This document shows positions 14,966-22,682 of a stretch of 30,298 nucleotides of DNA, in pieces (positions within the stretch are counted from its first letter, which is position 1; every line of letters begins with the position of its first letter). Source of the DNA: an uncultured Chloroflexota bacterium (GTDB taxonomy: Bacteria; Chloroflexota; Chloroflexia; Chloroflexales; Roseiflexaceae); contig CALFIC010000206.1 of NCBI GenBank assembly GCA_937876225.1, positions 1 through 30,298 on the forward strand. Direction: 5' to 3'. Both the position numbers and the translations under genes were made by a program. The notes beneath the pieces are model-generated. The model made no database searches and was not told the origin of the DNA. It saw only the letters and a program-made list of their open reading frames with translations.

Positions 14966-17167
14966 TTATGCGTCTTTTTTTTGTCTATAGATAAAGATGA
15001 TCAATAGCATACAAATGATCAGAAACACCATCATGGTGCGGTCTATCCAAAGTCGCATTTCTCCACCACTAGCTACGGTTGAAATCGCTCCCTGCTGTTG
15101 CAAATCGGGTGCAATGACTGGCAATACCGCATTTGAAATTCCTGCGAGGGCTATGGTCGTTGCCCCAAACGCTGTTTGGGTAGATATCAGCGCACCAAGT
15201 GTTTGAATTAACGTGTCCCCATGTACCTGAATAATTGCTCTAGAAGTGACAATAATCACTGGTATGTTGATTGTTCCGGGTGTATTGACTGTTCCGGGTG
15301 TATTGACTGTTCCGGGTGTATTAATTGTTCCGGGGATTGTTCCGGGTGTATTCGTAAGTAATAAAGGAGCAGTTGGTATTGTCGTTTGTACGGTTCCTGC
15401 GGTCGTTGTTGCGGCGGTGGCTCGTACACGGGCTGTTTCGTCTAAATTTGGGGTGAATGTCGCATTCGGTTGCGTTGTCGCAATAATCAGCGAGGTCGCA
15501 GTTGCTCCAGGTATGGCGAGCGCCGTGGCGGTCGGTTGCGTTGTCGCAATAATCAGCGAAGTCGCAGTCGCTCCAGGGGTGGCGAGCGCAAACGATAGCA
15601 GACAACTCGCACCGTGGTTATCGCTGTTACTACCATCTGGACAGATAGTATTGCCCCAGATAGTGGTGGTCGGTATCGCCCCCGAAAAATCTGCTCCGGT
15701 TAAATTGGTATTGATGAAGTTTGTTGCCGTTAATGTGGCCCCACTCAAATTTACTGCAGTCAGGTTCGATCCTGAGAAATTACTTGTGGTGAGGGTGGCA
15801 CTTGCAAAGGTTGTATTCATCAATAATGCGTTGGTGGCGTTGACACTGGTGAGTGTCGCTCCGCTAAATATCGTGTTGACGAGGTTTGCATTGGTGAGCG
15901 TAATACTCGTGAGGGTCGCGCCAGCAAAATTAGCACCGGTCAGGACGGCATTGGTCATTATCACCCCGGTCATCGTGCTCCCCGTCAGAATTGCTCTGGT
16001 CAAAATAATTCCGGTGAGTGTTGCGCTGGTGAGGGTGATGTTACTCAGATTGGCATTGGTCAAATTGGCATAGGGACCTATCAAATAGCCATTTAGTATG
16101 AGCCAATTTGTAGGCAATCCACTTGGCGCCCCCGTAATGGTGCCTGATTGTACTCCATTGAGCGTCGCTCCGGTCAAATTCGTCCCTGCCAGATTGGCGC
16201 CAGTGAGATTGGCGCCAGTGAGATTGGCGCCAGTGAGATTGGCGCCAGTGAGGTTGGCGCCAGTGAGATTGCATCCCGACAAATCCACGCCGGGAGCACG
16301 TTGGCTACAATCACTACTCGATGCAACCGCAGTGGTGTGGACTTGTACACTGGCTGTTTCGGTTGAATTAGGGATGAATGTGGCGGTCGATGGTACCAAT
16401 TGCATAATGAACGAGGTCGCAGTCGCTCCGGGGGTGGCTAGCGCAAACGATAGCAGACAACTCGCACCGTGGTTATCGCTGTTACTGCCATCTGGACAGC
16501 TAGTATTGTTCCAGATTGAGGTCGTGAGTATGCTCCCTGAAAAATCCGCTCCGGTCAGATTGGTATTGGTGAAGTTCGTCGCCGTTAACGTTGCTCTTGT
16601 GAAATCGACAGCGGTGAGTGCGGATCCTGAAAAATCACTCGTGGTGAGGGTGGTATTTGCAAAGGTCGTATTCATCAATAAGGCGTTTGTGGCGTTAACA
16701 CTCGTGAACGTCGCTCCGCTAAAATTTGCCCCAGTCATGATGGCATTGGTCATTATCACCCCGGTCATCGTGCTCCCCGTCAGAATTGCGCCGGTGAGAA
16801 TGATACCAGTCAGGGTGGCGCCGGTGAGGGTGATGTTACTCAGATTGGCATTGGTCAAATTCGCATACGGACCTATCAAATAACCATTTAGTATGAGCCA
16901 ATTTGTGGGTAATCCACTTGGTGCCCCCGTAATGTTGCCTGATTGTACTCCATTGAGCGTTGCCCCGGTCAAATTCGTCCCTGCCAGATTGGCACCAGTG
17001 AGATTGGCGCCAGCGAGATTTACGCCAGTGAGATTGCATCCCGACAAATCCACGCCGGGAGCACGTTGGCTACAATCACTACTCGACGCAACGACAATCG
17101 GTGGTGCGAGGTGGACAAGATCACAAATGACGAACAATAAACAGATACACAGGGCAATTCGTTGCAT
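14966..17167 (-). CDS. Secreted pentapeptide-repeat protein with duplicated module and C-terminal membrane anchor
   Basis: A 733-residue protein. Residues 1-28 are a signal peptide (IALCICLLFVICDLVHL) ending near VVASSS. Two nearly identical pentapeptide modules follow (about 31-245 and 287-520). Each begins DCSQRAPGVDLSGCNL and ends W.NT.CPDGSNSDNHGASC, with about 35 A(N/D)LTG-like repeats between, forming a predicted beta-helix. A Thr/Pro linker comes next with repeated PGATATSLII and NTPGTV units. The tail has a hydrophobic helix (MMVFLIICMLLIIFIY) and the basic end RQKKDA, so it is membrane-anchored, not sortase-anchored: no LPxTG is present. The ribosome binding site before the ATG at 17167 is weak. 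A module of the same design occurs twice in the giant protein at 1-3769. Function unknown; probably structural or adhesive on the cell surface. Confidence 0.88.
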   Translation of the reverse strand: MQRIALCICLLFVICDLVHLAPPIVVASSSDCSQRAPGVDLSGCNLTGVNLAGANLTGANLAGTNLTGATLNGVQSGNITGAPSGLPTNWLILNGYLIGPYANLTNANLSNITLTGATLTGIILTGAILTGSTMTGVIMTNAIMTGANFSGATFTSVNATNALLMNTTFANTTLTTSDFSGSALTAVDFTRATLTATNFTNTNLTGADFSGSILTTSIWNNTSCPDGSNSDNHGASCLLSFALATPGATATSFIMQLVPSTATFIPNSTETASVQVHTTAVASSSDCSQRAPGVDLSGCNLTGANLTGANLTGANLTGANLTGANLAGTNLTGATLNGVQSGTITGAPSGLPTNWLILNGYLIGPYANLTNANLSNITLTSATLTGIILTRAILTGSTMTGVIMTNAVLTGANFAGATLTSITLTNANLVNTIFSGATLTSVNATNALLMNTTFASATLTTSNFSGSNLTAVNLSGATLTATNFINTNLTGADFSGAIPTTTIWGNTICPDGSNSDNHGASCLLSFALATPGATATSLIIATTQPTATALAIPGATATSLIIATTQPNATFTPNLDETARVRATAATTTAGTVQTTIPTAPLLLTNTPGTIPGTINTPGTVNTPGTVNTPGTINIPVIIVTSRAIIQVHGDTLIQTLGALISTQTAFGATTIALAGISNAVLPVIAPDLQQQGAISTVASGGEMRLWIDRTMMVFLIICMLLIIFIYRQKKDA
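15252..15350 (-). repeat. 18-bp tandem repeats coding NTPGT(V/I)
   Basis: The segment around ttccgggtgtattgactg is repeated three to four times in a row with small changes in the linker of the pentapeptide protein. It encodes NTPGTV/NTPGTI units. Confidence 0.75.
15462..15592 (-). repeat. ~66-bp tandem duplication coding PGATATSLIIATTQP
   Basis: Two adjacent copies of the stretch cggttgcgttgtcgcaataa...gcgagcgc differ at a few bases. They encode repeated PGATATSLIIATTQP linker units. A related third copy of PGATATS lies after each pentapeptide module. Confidence 0.75.
16190..16271 (-). repeat. 15-bp perfect tandem repeats coding LTGAN pentapeptides
   Basis: The unit agattggcgccagtg occurs about five times in tandem, nearly without change. 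Each 15 bases encodes one pentapeptide. The first module of the same gene lacks this expansion, which points to recent slipped-strand or recombinational growth. Confidence 0.85.
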
Positions 17168-17624
17168 GAGGAAGTGGCTTTCCCAAATAAAAAACTATTG
17201 CACATACATATAGCATAGTATTTGAATAAAAATATATACATATTGAGTATACATTAGATTCAATTAATCAATACTATAGTTGTTGGTGTGTAATACAAAT
17301 TCGAATACGAAATTAGCTAATATTATTTTTTATTTATTATCTTGCACCAGGCATACGGCGTCGGCGAAGTTATTCATGCCCCCGTCATTCCATGCCGGTT
17401 GGTTCGGTACCTCTCCCCGTCATTCCATGCCGGTTGGCGCGGCAACTATTTCCCCGTTATTCCATGCCGGTTGGCTCGACAACCGTAGCGTGGAATCTCC
17501 TCTTGGGTAGATAGTAATTATTAAATCATTTAATGCAACAAAAACAGTTTTTAATACGTATCATCATTTATGCAGTATTGCCATGGTGTGAGATTGATGC
17601 ATCATGTAGCAGAGTAGAGGAAAT
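17168..17624. other. Intergenic region: AT-rich promoter zone plus repeat array, no gene seen
   Basis: These 457 bases lie between divergent genes. 17168-17345 is strongly AT-rich and is the likely promoter zone of the pentapeptide gene. 17380-17501 holds the ATTCCATGCCGG repeat cluster. 17505-17624 is AT-rich again and leads to TerC. I looked for a manganese-sensing yybP-ykoY leader before the TerC gene and did not see one. An ORF at 17280-17510 is made of the repeats and has no ribosome binding site. Confidence 0.65.
17380..17501 (+). repeat. ATTCCATGCCGGTTGG repeat cluster (three left ends, one right end)
   Basis: Left-end units CCCCGT(C/T)ATTCCATGCCGG start at 17380, 17415 and 17452, each followed by TTGG. 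A right end CGTAGCGTGGAATCTCCT closes the cluster at 17484-17501. The same left and right ends flank a single short spacer at 6779-6825. Confidence 0.8.
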
Positions 17625-18620
17625 ATGGATACGACGTGGGTATGGATTGCGTTTAATGTATTTGTACTCGGCATGTTAGCACTCGATCTCGGGGTATTTC
17701 ATCGTACTGCGCATGCGGTATCGATGCGTGAAGCGGTGACATGGAGCGTGGTATGGATCGGGTTGGCGCTGGTATTTAATGCCGGGTTGTATTTTTATTG
17801 GGACACCATCATGCCGGCGAGTAGCTATACAAACAGCGAAGCAGCAATCGCGTTTTTGACCGGATATTTAATCGAAAAATCACTGAGCGTCGATAATGTC
17901 TTTATTTTTGTGTTGTTGTTTGGGAGCTTTGCGGTGCCAGCCGCCTATCAACACCGTGTCTTGTTTTGGGGTGTTTTGGGTGCGTTGATAATGCGTGGGG
18001 TGATGATTTTTGCAGGGGCAGCGCTGATTGCGCAATTCCACTGGGTAATTTGGATTTTCGGTGGCTTTTTGATTATCACTGGTTTGCGGATGCTCAAGAG
18101 TGACGATCACGCCGTTGATCCTGCCAATCATGTGGTGGTGCAGTGGTTACGCCGGATCATGCCGATGACCGATGGCTATGTGGGCCAAAAATTCACCGTT
18201 ATCGAAAATGGTATTCGCAAGGCAACGCCATTATTGGCTGTACTACTGGTGGTCGAATTTACGGATTTGATTTTTGCGGTAGATTCGATTCCGGCGATTT
18301 TTGCGGTCACCCTCGATCCGTTTATTGTCTATACTTCCAATGTGTTTGCAATTTTGGGGTTGCGGGCCTTGTACTTTGTGTTGGCGGGTGCAATGGGTAA
18401 ATTTGTTTACCTCAAACCGGCCTTGGCGTTTATTTTGGCTTTTGTCGGTGTCAAAATGATTTTGCCCGATGCTTCACTTGCGCTATTAGGCGAAAAAATC
18501 AAGCTGCCGGTGGAGATTTCGTTGGGAGTAGTGTTGGCAACGCTTGCAATTGCGGTGGTCGCATCGTGGTGGCGTGAACGCCAAAAGGGAACGGTTTCGC
18601 AAATCGCAAGCAACCAATAA
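17625..18620 (+). CDS. TerC/Alx-family integral membrane protein
   Basis: A 331-residue protein with about nine membrane helices. Characteristic TerC features are the N-terminal AFNVFVLGMLALDLGVFHR, the EKSLSVDNVFIFVLLF motif in the first half, and the matching VEFTDLIFAVDSIPAIFAVT motif in the second; the acidic residues in these paired motifs are the family hallmark. Members such as E. coli Alx have been linked to manganese export and others to tellurite resistance or membrane-protein metalation. There is no TerD-type neighbour here, so a tellurite role is not supported. AGAGGAAAT precedes the ATG at 17625. The gene stands alone and converges with the sortase gene across a long hairpin. Confidence 0.93.
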   Translation: MDTTWVWIAFNVFVLGMLALDLGVFHRTAHAVSMREAVTWSVVWIGLALVFNAGLYFYWDTIMPASSYTNSEAAIAFLTGYLIEKSLSVDNVFIFVLLFGSFAVPAAYQHRVLFWGVLGALIMRGVMIFAGAALIAQFHWVIWIFGGFLIITGLRMLKSDDHAVDPANHVVVQWLRRIMPMTDGYVGQKFTVIENGIRKATPLLAVLLVVEFTDLIFAVDSIPAIFAVTLDPFIVYTSNVFAILGLRALYFVLAGAMGKFVYLKPALAFILAFVGVKMILPDASLALLGEKIKLPVEISLGVVLATLAIAVVASWWRERQKGTVSQIASNQ

Positions 18621-18634
18621 TAATGATTGCGGAA

Positions 18635-18684
18635 GTCGGAAGTCGGAAGGAGGAAGTCAATACTTCCTCCTTCCGACTTCCGAC
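18635..18684. repeat. Perfect 23-bp hairpin built from GGAAGTC repeats (TerC/sortase convergence)
   Basis: Arms at 18635-18657 and 18662-18684 are exact reverse complements with a CAAT loop. They are made of the same GAAGTCGGAAGT sequence found at 6736-6765 and, reversed, at 24766-24795. It lies 15 bases past the TerC stop and may act as a bidirectional terminator, though no T-run follows on either strand. Confidence 0.75.
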
Positions 18685-18692
18685 CTCGTTGT

Positions 18693-18712
18693 CCGGTTGC
18701 CATCGCAACCGG
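18693..18712. repeat. Small perfect hairpin CCGGTTGC-catc-GCAACCGG
   Basis: An 8-bp stem with a 4-base loop immediately follows the 23-bp hairpin and precedes the sortase stop at 18735. It may assist transcription termination for the two convergent genes. Confidence 0.6.
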
Positions 18713-18734
18713 CATCGTCGCGTAGCGGGCTGGC

Positions 18735-19568
18735 TCATTTTTGGGTGCTTGTGTGTTGGGGGCGCGCCCGGATAATCAAGCGTTGGCTAAAGCGTGTAAC
18801 GCCAGTCGGTGGCCAGCAAGTAATCAATGTGAGCATTTCGCTGGGAGTAGTGTCGATATAGCTGAGATTCGCGATTTGTTCACTGGGGCTCGCATGTTGT
18901 TCATCGACGAGGATCTGTTGTTGGACGATGTACGTGAATATCTGAGTACCGCTCGTAAGCATAATTTTATCATCTGGTTTGAGTTGATTGAGGTTACGAA
19001 ACACTTTGCCATAGCCTCCCACATGACCACTCAGGACAATATTGTTTGCTTGTCCGGGATTGGCTGAAGTGTAGTGATGACCTACGGCGTATTGGGCAAC
19101 TTGCCAGACCAAAATAGATTTCCCATCTGTATCGGTAATCTTATCCCAGCCGACCTCTACTACCGGACTATCCAGCTGAATCGCAGGAATTGCGATGTGG
19201 GTAATGGCGTGACTACCAATGGTGGCTGTGATTTGTGGTGTCGGGGGTGGCGTGATGATGGTACTTCCTGTTTGTGGGCTCGGTGAAGAGCGCAGGATTA
19301 CTGGGGGCGTCATCTGGACGATTTTGGGCGGTGGGGTGAGGAATTCATTTACTTGGATTATTGCGGCTTGGAGTCCAAGGTAGATGGTTGCTACTACTGC
19401 GACTACGATGATTGGCGTGATAATAATCCGTGTGATTTGTTGTATACGTCGTCGTTGAGAGAGTTGCGCCTCATGCCCGAGCCGACTGCGACGGTGACTA
19501 CGGATGAACTGTAGCTGTTGTTTGATTTGGTGCGATTTTTTTCGTGAATGCTGTTTTTTTTCAGTCAT
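18735..19568 (-). CDS. Sortase (class D/E-like transpeptidase)
   Basis: A 277-residue membrane-anchored sortase. Residues 1-46 are a long basic cytoplasmic tail (KKQHSRKKSHQ, RSHRRSR, QRRR). One transmembrane helix follows (about 48-70, IIITPIIVVAVVATIYLGLQ), then a Pro/Thr-rich stalk, then the catalytic barrel from about 120. Catalytic residues are H182 (LSGHVGGYGKVF), C251 (LTLITCWPP) and the nearby Arg, probably R263. The TLITC box and lack of long insertions fit class D or E better than A or B, but assignment needs alignment. It cleaves LPxTG-type signals and joins the protein to a cell-surface amine. The LPNTG protein gene ends 17 bases upstream, so the two form an operon. No clear Shine-Dalgarno precedes the ATG at 19568, which suggests translational coupling. 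Confidence 0.9.
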   Translation of the reverse strand: MTEKKQHSRKKSHQIKQQLQFIRSHRRSRLGHEAQLSQRRRIQQITRIIITPIIVVAVVATIYLGLQAAIIQVNEFLTPPPKIVQMTPPVILRSSPSPQTGSTIITPPPTPQITATIGSHAITHIAIPAIQLDSPVVEVGWDKITDTDGKSILVWQVAQYAVGHHYTSANPGQANNIVLSGHVGGYGKVFRNLNQLKPDDKIMLTSGTQIFTYIVQQQILVDEQHASPSEQIANLSYIDTTPSEMLTLITCWPPTGVTRFSQRLIIRARPQHTSTQK

Positions 19569-19585
19569 GGGTGTGTCATTATTGA

Positions 19586-19996
19586 CTACTTTAATGCACG
19601 TCTGTTTTGCAAATAAAGTCCAATGCTGAGGAGTACACAAATCCCAATCAAGACCATAATCGGAGTGTTATACCAAATATCACTACTGTCGGCACTCCCG
19701 GTATTGGGGAGCCGGGCTGGTTTGAGCGTCGTTGGTTGTATCGTTGCCAAAACTTTGATGACCGCAGTTGCTGCGCTTGGTACTGCCGTTCCTGTGGCTT
19801 CATTGGCTATTGCGGTTTGCGTTGATTTCACGCTTTGTAAATCAATAACCGCGTTCGTTAATGGGGTATAGGTCGTCGCAATAGGAGTATTGATGACCGT
19901 CGTGGTATCGCCAAACAGTCGTGGCTGTTGGATATATATTCCCACCATTAAAATAATACAAATGCTCAACAGCAGTAACACTAATATCGTACGCAT
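19586..19996 (-). CDS. Small LPNTG-anchored surface protein, probable sortase substrate
   Basis: A 136-residue protein. Residues 1-22 form an N-terminal hydrophobic signal (RTILVLLLLSICIILMVGIY). About 75 residues of Thr/Ala/Asn-rich sequence follow, then the sorting signal LPNTG, a hydrophobic helix (IMVLIGICVLLSIGLYL) and a basic end QNRRALK: a complete tripartite cell-wall sorting signal. The start is ATG at 19996 with GGAGAGG upstream; an in-frame GTG at 20011 overlaps that site. The sortase gene follows directly, so this is the obvious substrate. The mature protein would be tiny and has no recognisable domain, so its role may be as a surface tip, pilin-like subunit or spacer; that is open. 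Confidence 0.85.
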   Translation of the reverse strand: MRTILVLLLLSICIILMVGIYIQQPRLFGDTTTVINTPIATTYTPLTNAVIDLQSVKSTQTAIANEATGTAVPSAATAVIKVLATIQPTTLKPARLPNTGSADSSDIWYNTPIMVLIGICVLLSIGLYLQNRRALK

Positions 19997-20199
19997 ACAC
20001 AACCTCTCCACATGTAATCATAGTATATGCGTTATCGTCGGAATAAATAGGTTTTTTTATTACAAATTGAAAACTTTTAAGATTGAAGTGAATTTGCGCT
20101 ATATCGATGTTGTTTTTTGCGGAAACGTGGATATTTGAATGCCTGTCGATACGATTTTGCGATGCACCTTCGGTATGTCAGATTTATCAAAACTGTCTA

Positions 20200-20227
20200 T
20201 TTACATTTATACGTTATAGTGTATAAT
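20200..20227 (+). promoter_or_regulatory. Sigma-70-type promoter of the VIT/vWA gene
   Basis: TTTACA at 20200-20205 and TATAAT at 20222-20227 are separated by 16 bases, 34 bases before the ATG at 20262. One mismatch to consensus in the -35 and none in the -10. Confidence 0.65.
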
Positions 20228-20261
20228 CAAAACTAGGCAAAAGAAAAATAGGAGAGACCTC

Positions 20262-22460
20262 ATGTTAGAAGCCCAAATACAAACCAAAAATGGCGTTGTC
20301 ATTCCGTTATTAGGAGTTGACGCAGTCGGATCGCTGGTGGGGTTGTTTTTGCGGATGACGATTCAGCAACGGTACCAGAACAATACGCTTGACCCATTGG
20401 AAGTGATATACACATTCCCGTTGCCATCGGCTGCGGTACTGCTCAAGGCCGAGATTCATGTGCGGGGGAATGTTTATCAATCACAAGTATTTGCCAAACC
20501 CAAAGCCAGCCAAAAATATACCGAGGCGGTAGATGCCGGCGACACGGCGATTTTGGTGACGCAGGTTGCGGACCTCTACACCATCCAAATCGGTAATGTG
20601 CCTGCGGGTGAAGAAGTGGCGATTCATATCACCTATGGTGAAATGCTAGTTCCCAACGACGGGACGGTACGGGTGAGTTTGCCCACTACGATTGCCCCCC
20701 GCTATGGTACGCCACCCAAATCAATGCGCCCCGAACAAGTCCCGTTTAGTGATTTGTTTGTGCGTTATCCGTTCACCTATCAATTGACGGTATGGGGGCG
20801 GGCTGCCAGTACATTCGAAGTGCCGAGTCATATCGCTCGGATTGCCAGTGATGACACCGTCACGACCATTGCGATTGATGGCGTGAGCATGGATCGTGAT
20901 GTGGTGGTGTTGGCGCACGGCTATACCGATTATCGTGGCAGCTTGACCGCTAGTCATGCCCGCCAACAGTGGTTGGCCAACTACGTGACGATTCCCAAAA
21001 TTGACGCCGCACCGGTTATTGCCCCGATGCATGTCAAATTGTTGATTGATTGCTCGGGGTCGATGGGTGGTACCTCTATTACCCAAGCCCGCCAAGCGGT
21101 GGTACGGTTGTTGCAGTTGCTCAAGGACGGCGACTCGATTGCGGTCACACGTTTTGGGAGTGAGGTCCAAGATGTCACTGCCGGTTTGATGACGGTGGGC
21201 AATGCGGTGCGCAAACAGATGAATGCGTGGCTCAAAACCGTTGATGCAGACCTTGGTGGCACCGAAACAGTAGCAGCCGTTGAGCATGTCCTTGATATGC
21301 CTACCAATGGGACTGACTGTGATGTGATTTTGATTACTGACGGTGAAACCTATGGGGTTGATAGTGTGGCAAAGCGTGCGGTGAAATCTGGTCATCGGAT
21401 TTATCCAATGGTGATTGGCTTTGCCCCGGCCGATGGTCAGCTCCAAAAACTCGCCCAAATGACGGGTGGTTTTTGTGAGGTGGTGACCCCCAACGAGCGC
21501 ATCGACGATGCTATGGCGCGGATTGTGCGTCGGATTCAGGCAACACCGGTGCTTGATGTGGCTATCGAGTATGGTGAGGGCGTGGTGGCGTGGCAACAAG
21601 GCCGGCGCCTACAATACGTCGGTGACACGGCATTGTTGACGGCGGTGCTTGATCGTGCAGTCACCCCGCAGTTGCGGGTCGGTACGGTGCAGATTCCTAT
21701 TACCACCACGACGGTGCCTGATCCGTTGACAAATGATTTTGTGCGCACGATGGCTGCCTTGCACCTCGCTGATTTGGTCGGTGATGCCCAACAAGCGTGG
21801 GCCGAGCAGCATCAACTGCTGTCGGAGCAGACGGCGGTAGTGGCAGTGGCGACCCACGCTAGCGATGCCAAAGTAATTGGCACGGCGGTCAAGTCGGTCG
21901 TGGCCCAAGAACTGGCCTATGACTGGCACGGCAGTGCGGGGGTGCTCCAAGAACAAGTGATGTACGCGCCACAGATGATGCGCGCCAGCCTTTCGGGACC
22001 GATGAGTACCCGCAAGAGTAGTCCGCGTAGGAGTTATGCGCCGCCTGCTGAACTGATTTTGGGATCACCATCACCCCGCCAGCGTCGGGCAAATCAGGTA
22101 CCGTCGGGCCCCTTGGCACATATTCGATCATTATTTTCTCGTAATGTCGATAGTGACTTCGAAGCCGAAACGCCGGTGACTGACATGAGCCGTTACGTGC
22201 CCGCGGTGACTAAGGCTTTGGTAACGGTCAAGCGTGACATTACGGCGCTCACCTTGGCGCATTTGTTGGCGGCGGGCTTGCCTGCGGATATCATCGAGGC
22301 CTGTCACGCGATTGCTGGCTATAGCGAGGCTCAAATCGTACAGGCGTTGGTGGCAGTGATCCTTGGTGATGTCGAGGCGCAACGCTATCAGGGTGCCGCA
22401 AAGGACATCCCAGCGGCCTTACGAGGTGGCATCACGATTGTGTTGCAGACTGCAGATTAA
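20262..22460 (+). CDS. VIT domain plus von Willebrand factor A domain protein
   Basis: A 732-residue protein. Residues 1-130 are a VIT domain (YTFPLPSAAVLLKAEIHVRG, the FAKPKASQKYTEAVDAG segment and IGNVPAGEEVAIHITYGE are typical). The vWA domain spans about 255-420 with a complete metal-ion site: D263-x-S265-x-S267 (DCSGSMGG), T334 (LGGTET) and D360 (LITDGE). A beta domain follows to about 490, then a Ser/Arg/Pro-rich linker (about 585-620) and a C-terminal helical domain of about 110 residues. There is no signal peptide or anchor, so the protein is probably cytoplasmic, unlike exported VIT/vWA relatives. Family members bind proteins through the metal site; the partner is unknown. GGAGAG precedes the ATG. 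It has its own promoter and terminator and looks monocistronic. Confidence 0.92.
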   Translation: MLEAQIQTKNGVVIPLLGVDAVGSLVGLFLRMTIQQRYQNNTLDPLEVIYTFPLPSAAVLLKAEIHVRGNVYQSQVFAKPKASQKYTEAVDAGDTAILVTQVADLYTIQIGNVPAGEEVAIHITYGEMLVPNDGTVRVSLPTTIAPRYGTPPKSMRPEQVPFSDLFVRYPFTYQLTVWGRAASTFEVPSHIARIASDDTVTTIAIDGVSMDRDVVVLAHGYTDYRGSLTASHARQQWLANYVTIPKIDAAPVIAPMHVKLLIDCSGSMGGTSITQARQAVVRLLQLLKDGDSIAVTRFGSEVQDVTAGLMTVGNAVRKQMNAWLKTVDADLGGTETVAAVEHVLDMPTNGTDCDVILITDGETYGVDSVAKRAVKSGHRIYPMVIGFAPADGQLQKLAQMTGGFCEVVTPNERIDDAMARIVRRIQATPVLDVAIEYGEGVVAWQQGRRLQYVGDTALLTAVLDRAVTPQLRVGTVQIPITTTTVPDPLTNDFVRTMAALHLADLVGDAQQAWAEQHQLLSEQTAVVAVATHASDAKVIGTAVKSVVAQELAYDWHGSAGVLQEQVMYAPQMMRASLSGPMSTRKSSPRRSYAPPAELILGSPSPRQRRANQVPSGPLAHIRSLFSRNVDSDFEAETPVTDMSRYVPAVTKALVTVKRDITALTLAHLLAAGLPADIIEACHAIAGYSEAQIVQALVAVILGDVEAQRYQGAAKDIPAALRGGITIVLQTAD

Positions 22461-22606
22461 TCTGGGGCGATGCCAAAGTGGCGCAGGGTGTCGTCCCACG
22501 CCAAAATCCCACTGACGGCATCGATTCCTTCCACACAACAAGCCGCCACAGCGCATGCTCCCTGTGCACAAATGTGCACGGGGAGTTTTTTGGTGATGCC
22601 ATGAGT
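22457..22606 (-). pseudogene. Possible gene tail or small ORF, unrecognised
   Basis: An open frame on the minus strand ends at a TAA (22459-22457) that shares bases with the vWA stop. The last 50 residues (HICAQGACAVAACCVEG, then IDAVSGILAWDDTLRHFGIAPD) look protein-like and Cys-rich, but there is no ATG or good ribosome binding site, and the vWA terminator lies inside it. It could be a remnant of a truncated gene or chance. Confidence 0.2.
22558..22591 (+). terminator. Rho-independent terminator of the VIT/vWA gene
   Basis: A 13-bp stem (CTCCCTGTGCACA with TGTGCACGGGGAG, one G-T pair, 2-base AA centre) is followed by TTTTTT at 22586-22591, about 98 bases past the stop. Confidence 0.85.
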
Positions 22607-22682
22607 CAATCTGGGGCAGGCAGTGTGAAAATTATCCTCGAGACGGCATCGCTTGCTTGTTTGGGGCAGGCAGGGAGTGTTT

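Noticed and set aside
16190..16271. Tandem repeats considered as a CRISPR array
   Set aside because: Units are 15 bases, contiguous and coding, with no spacers; no cas gene in the window.
15246..16883. Two long plus-strand frames rich in Val, Pro and Lys
   Set aside because: Both are antisense of the pentapeptide repeats and linker of the 14966-17167 gene, which has a signal peptide and clear repeats.
14966..17167. Sortase anchoring of the pentapeptide protein
   Set aside because: Its C-terminus has a hydrophobic helix and basic tail but no LPxTG or variant, so it is more likely a plain membrane anchor.
17380..17501. Repeat cluster considered as a short CRISPR array
   Set aside because: Only three left-end units, with unequal short spacers; the same ends appear as a single hairpin-like element at 6779-6825.
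17505..17624. yybP-ykoY manganese riboswitch before the TerC gene
   Set aside because: The conserved core of this riboswitch and a following expression hairpin were not seen in the short AT-rich leader.
17625..18620. Tellurite-resistance assignment for the TerC protein
   Set aside because: No terD/terA/terZ-type genes are nearby; the lone TerC family member fits a metal-export or metalation role better.
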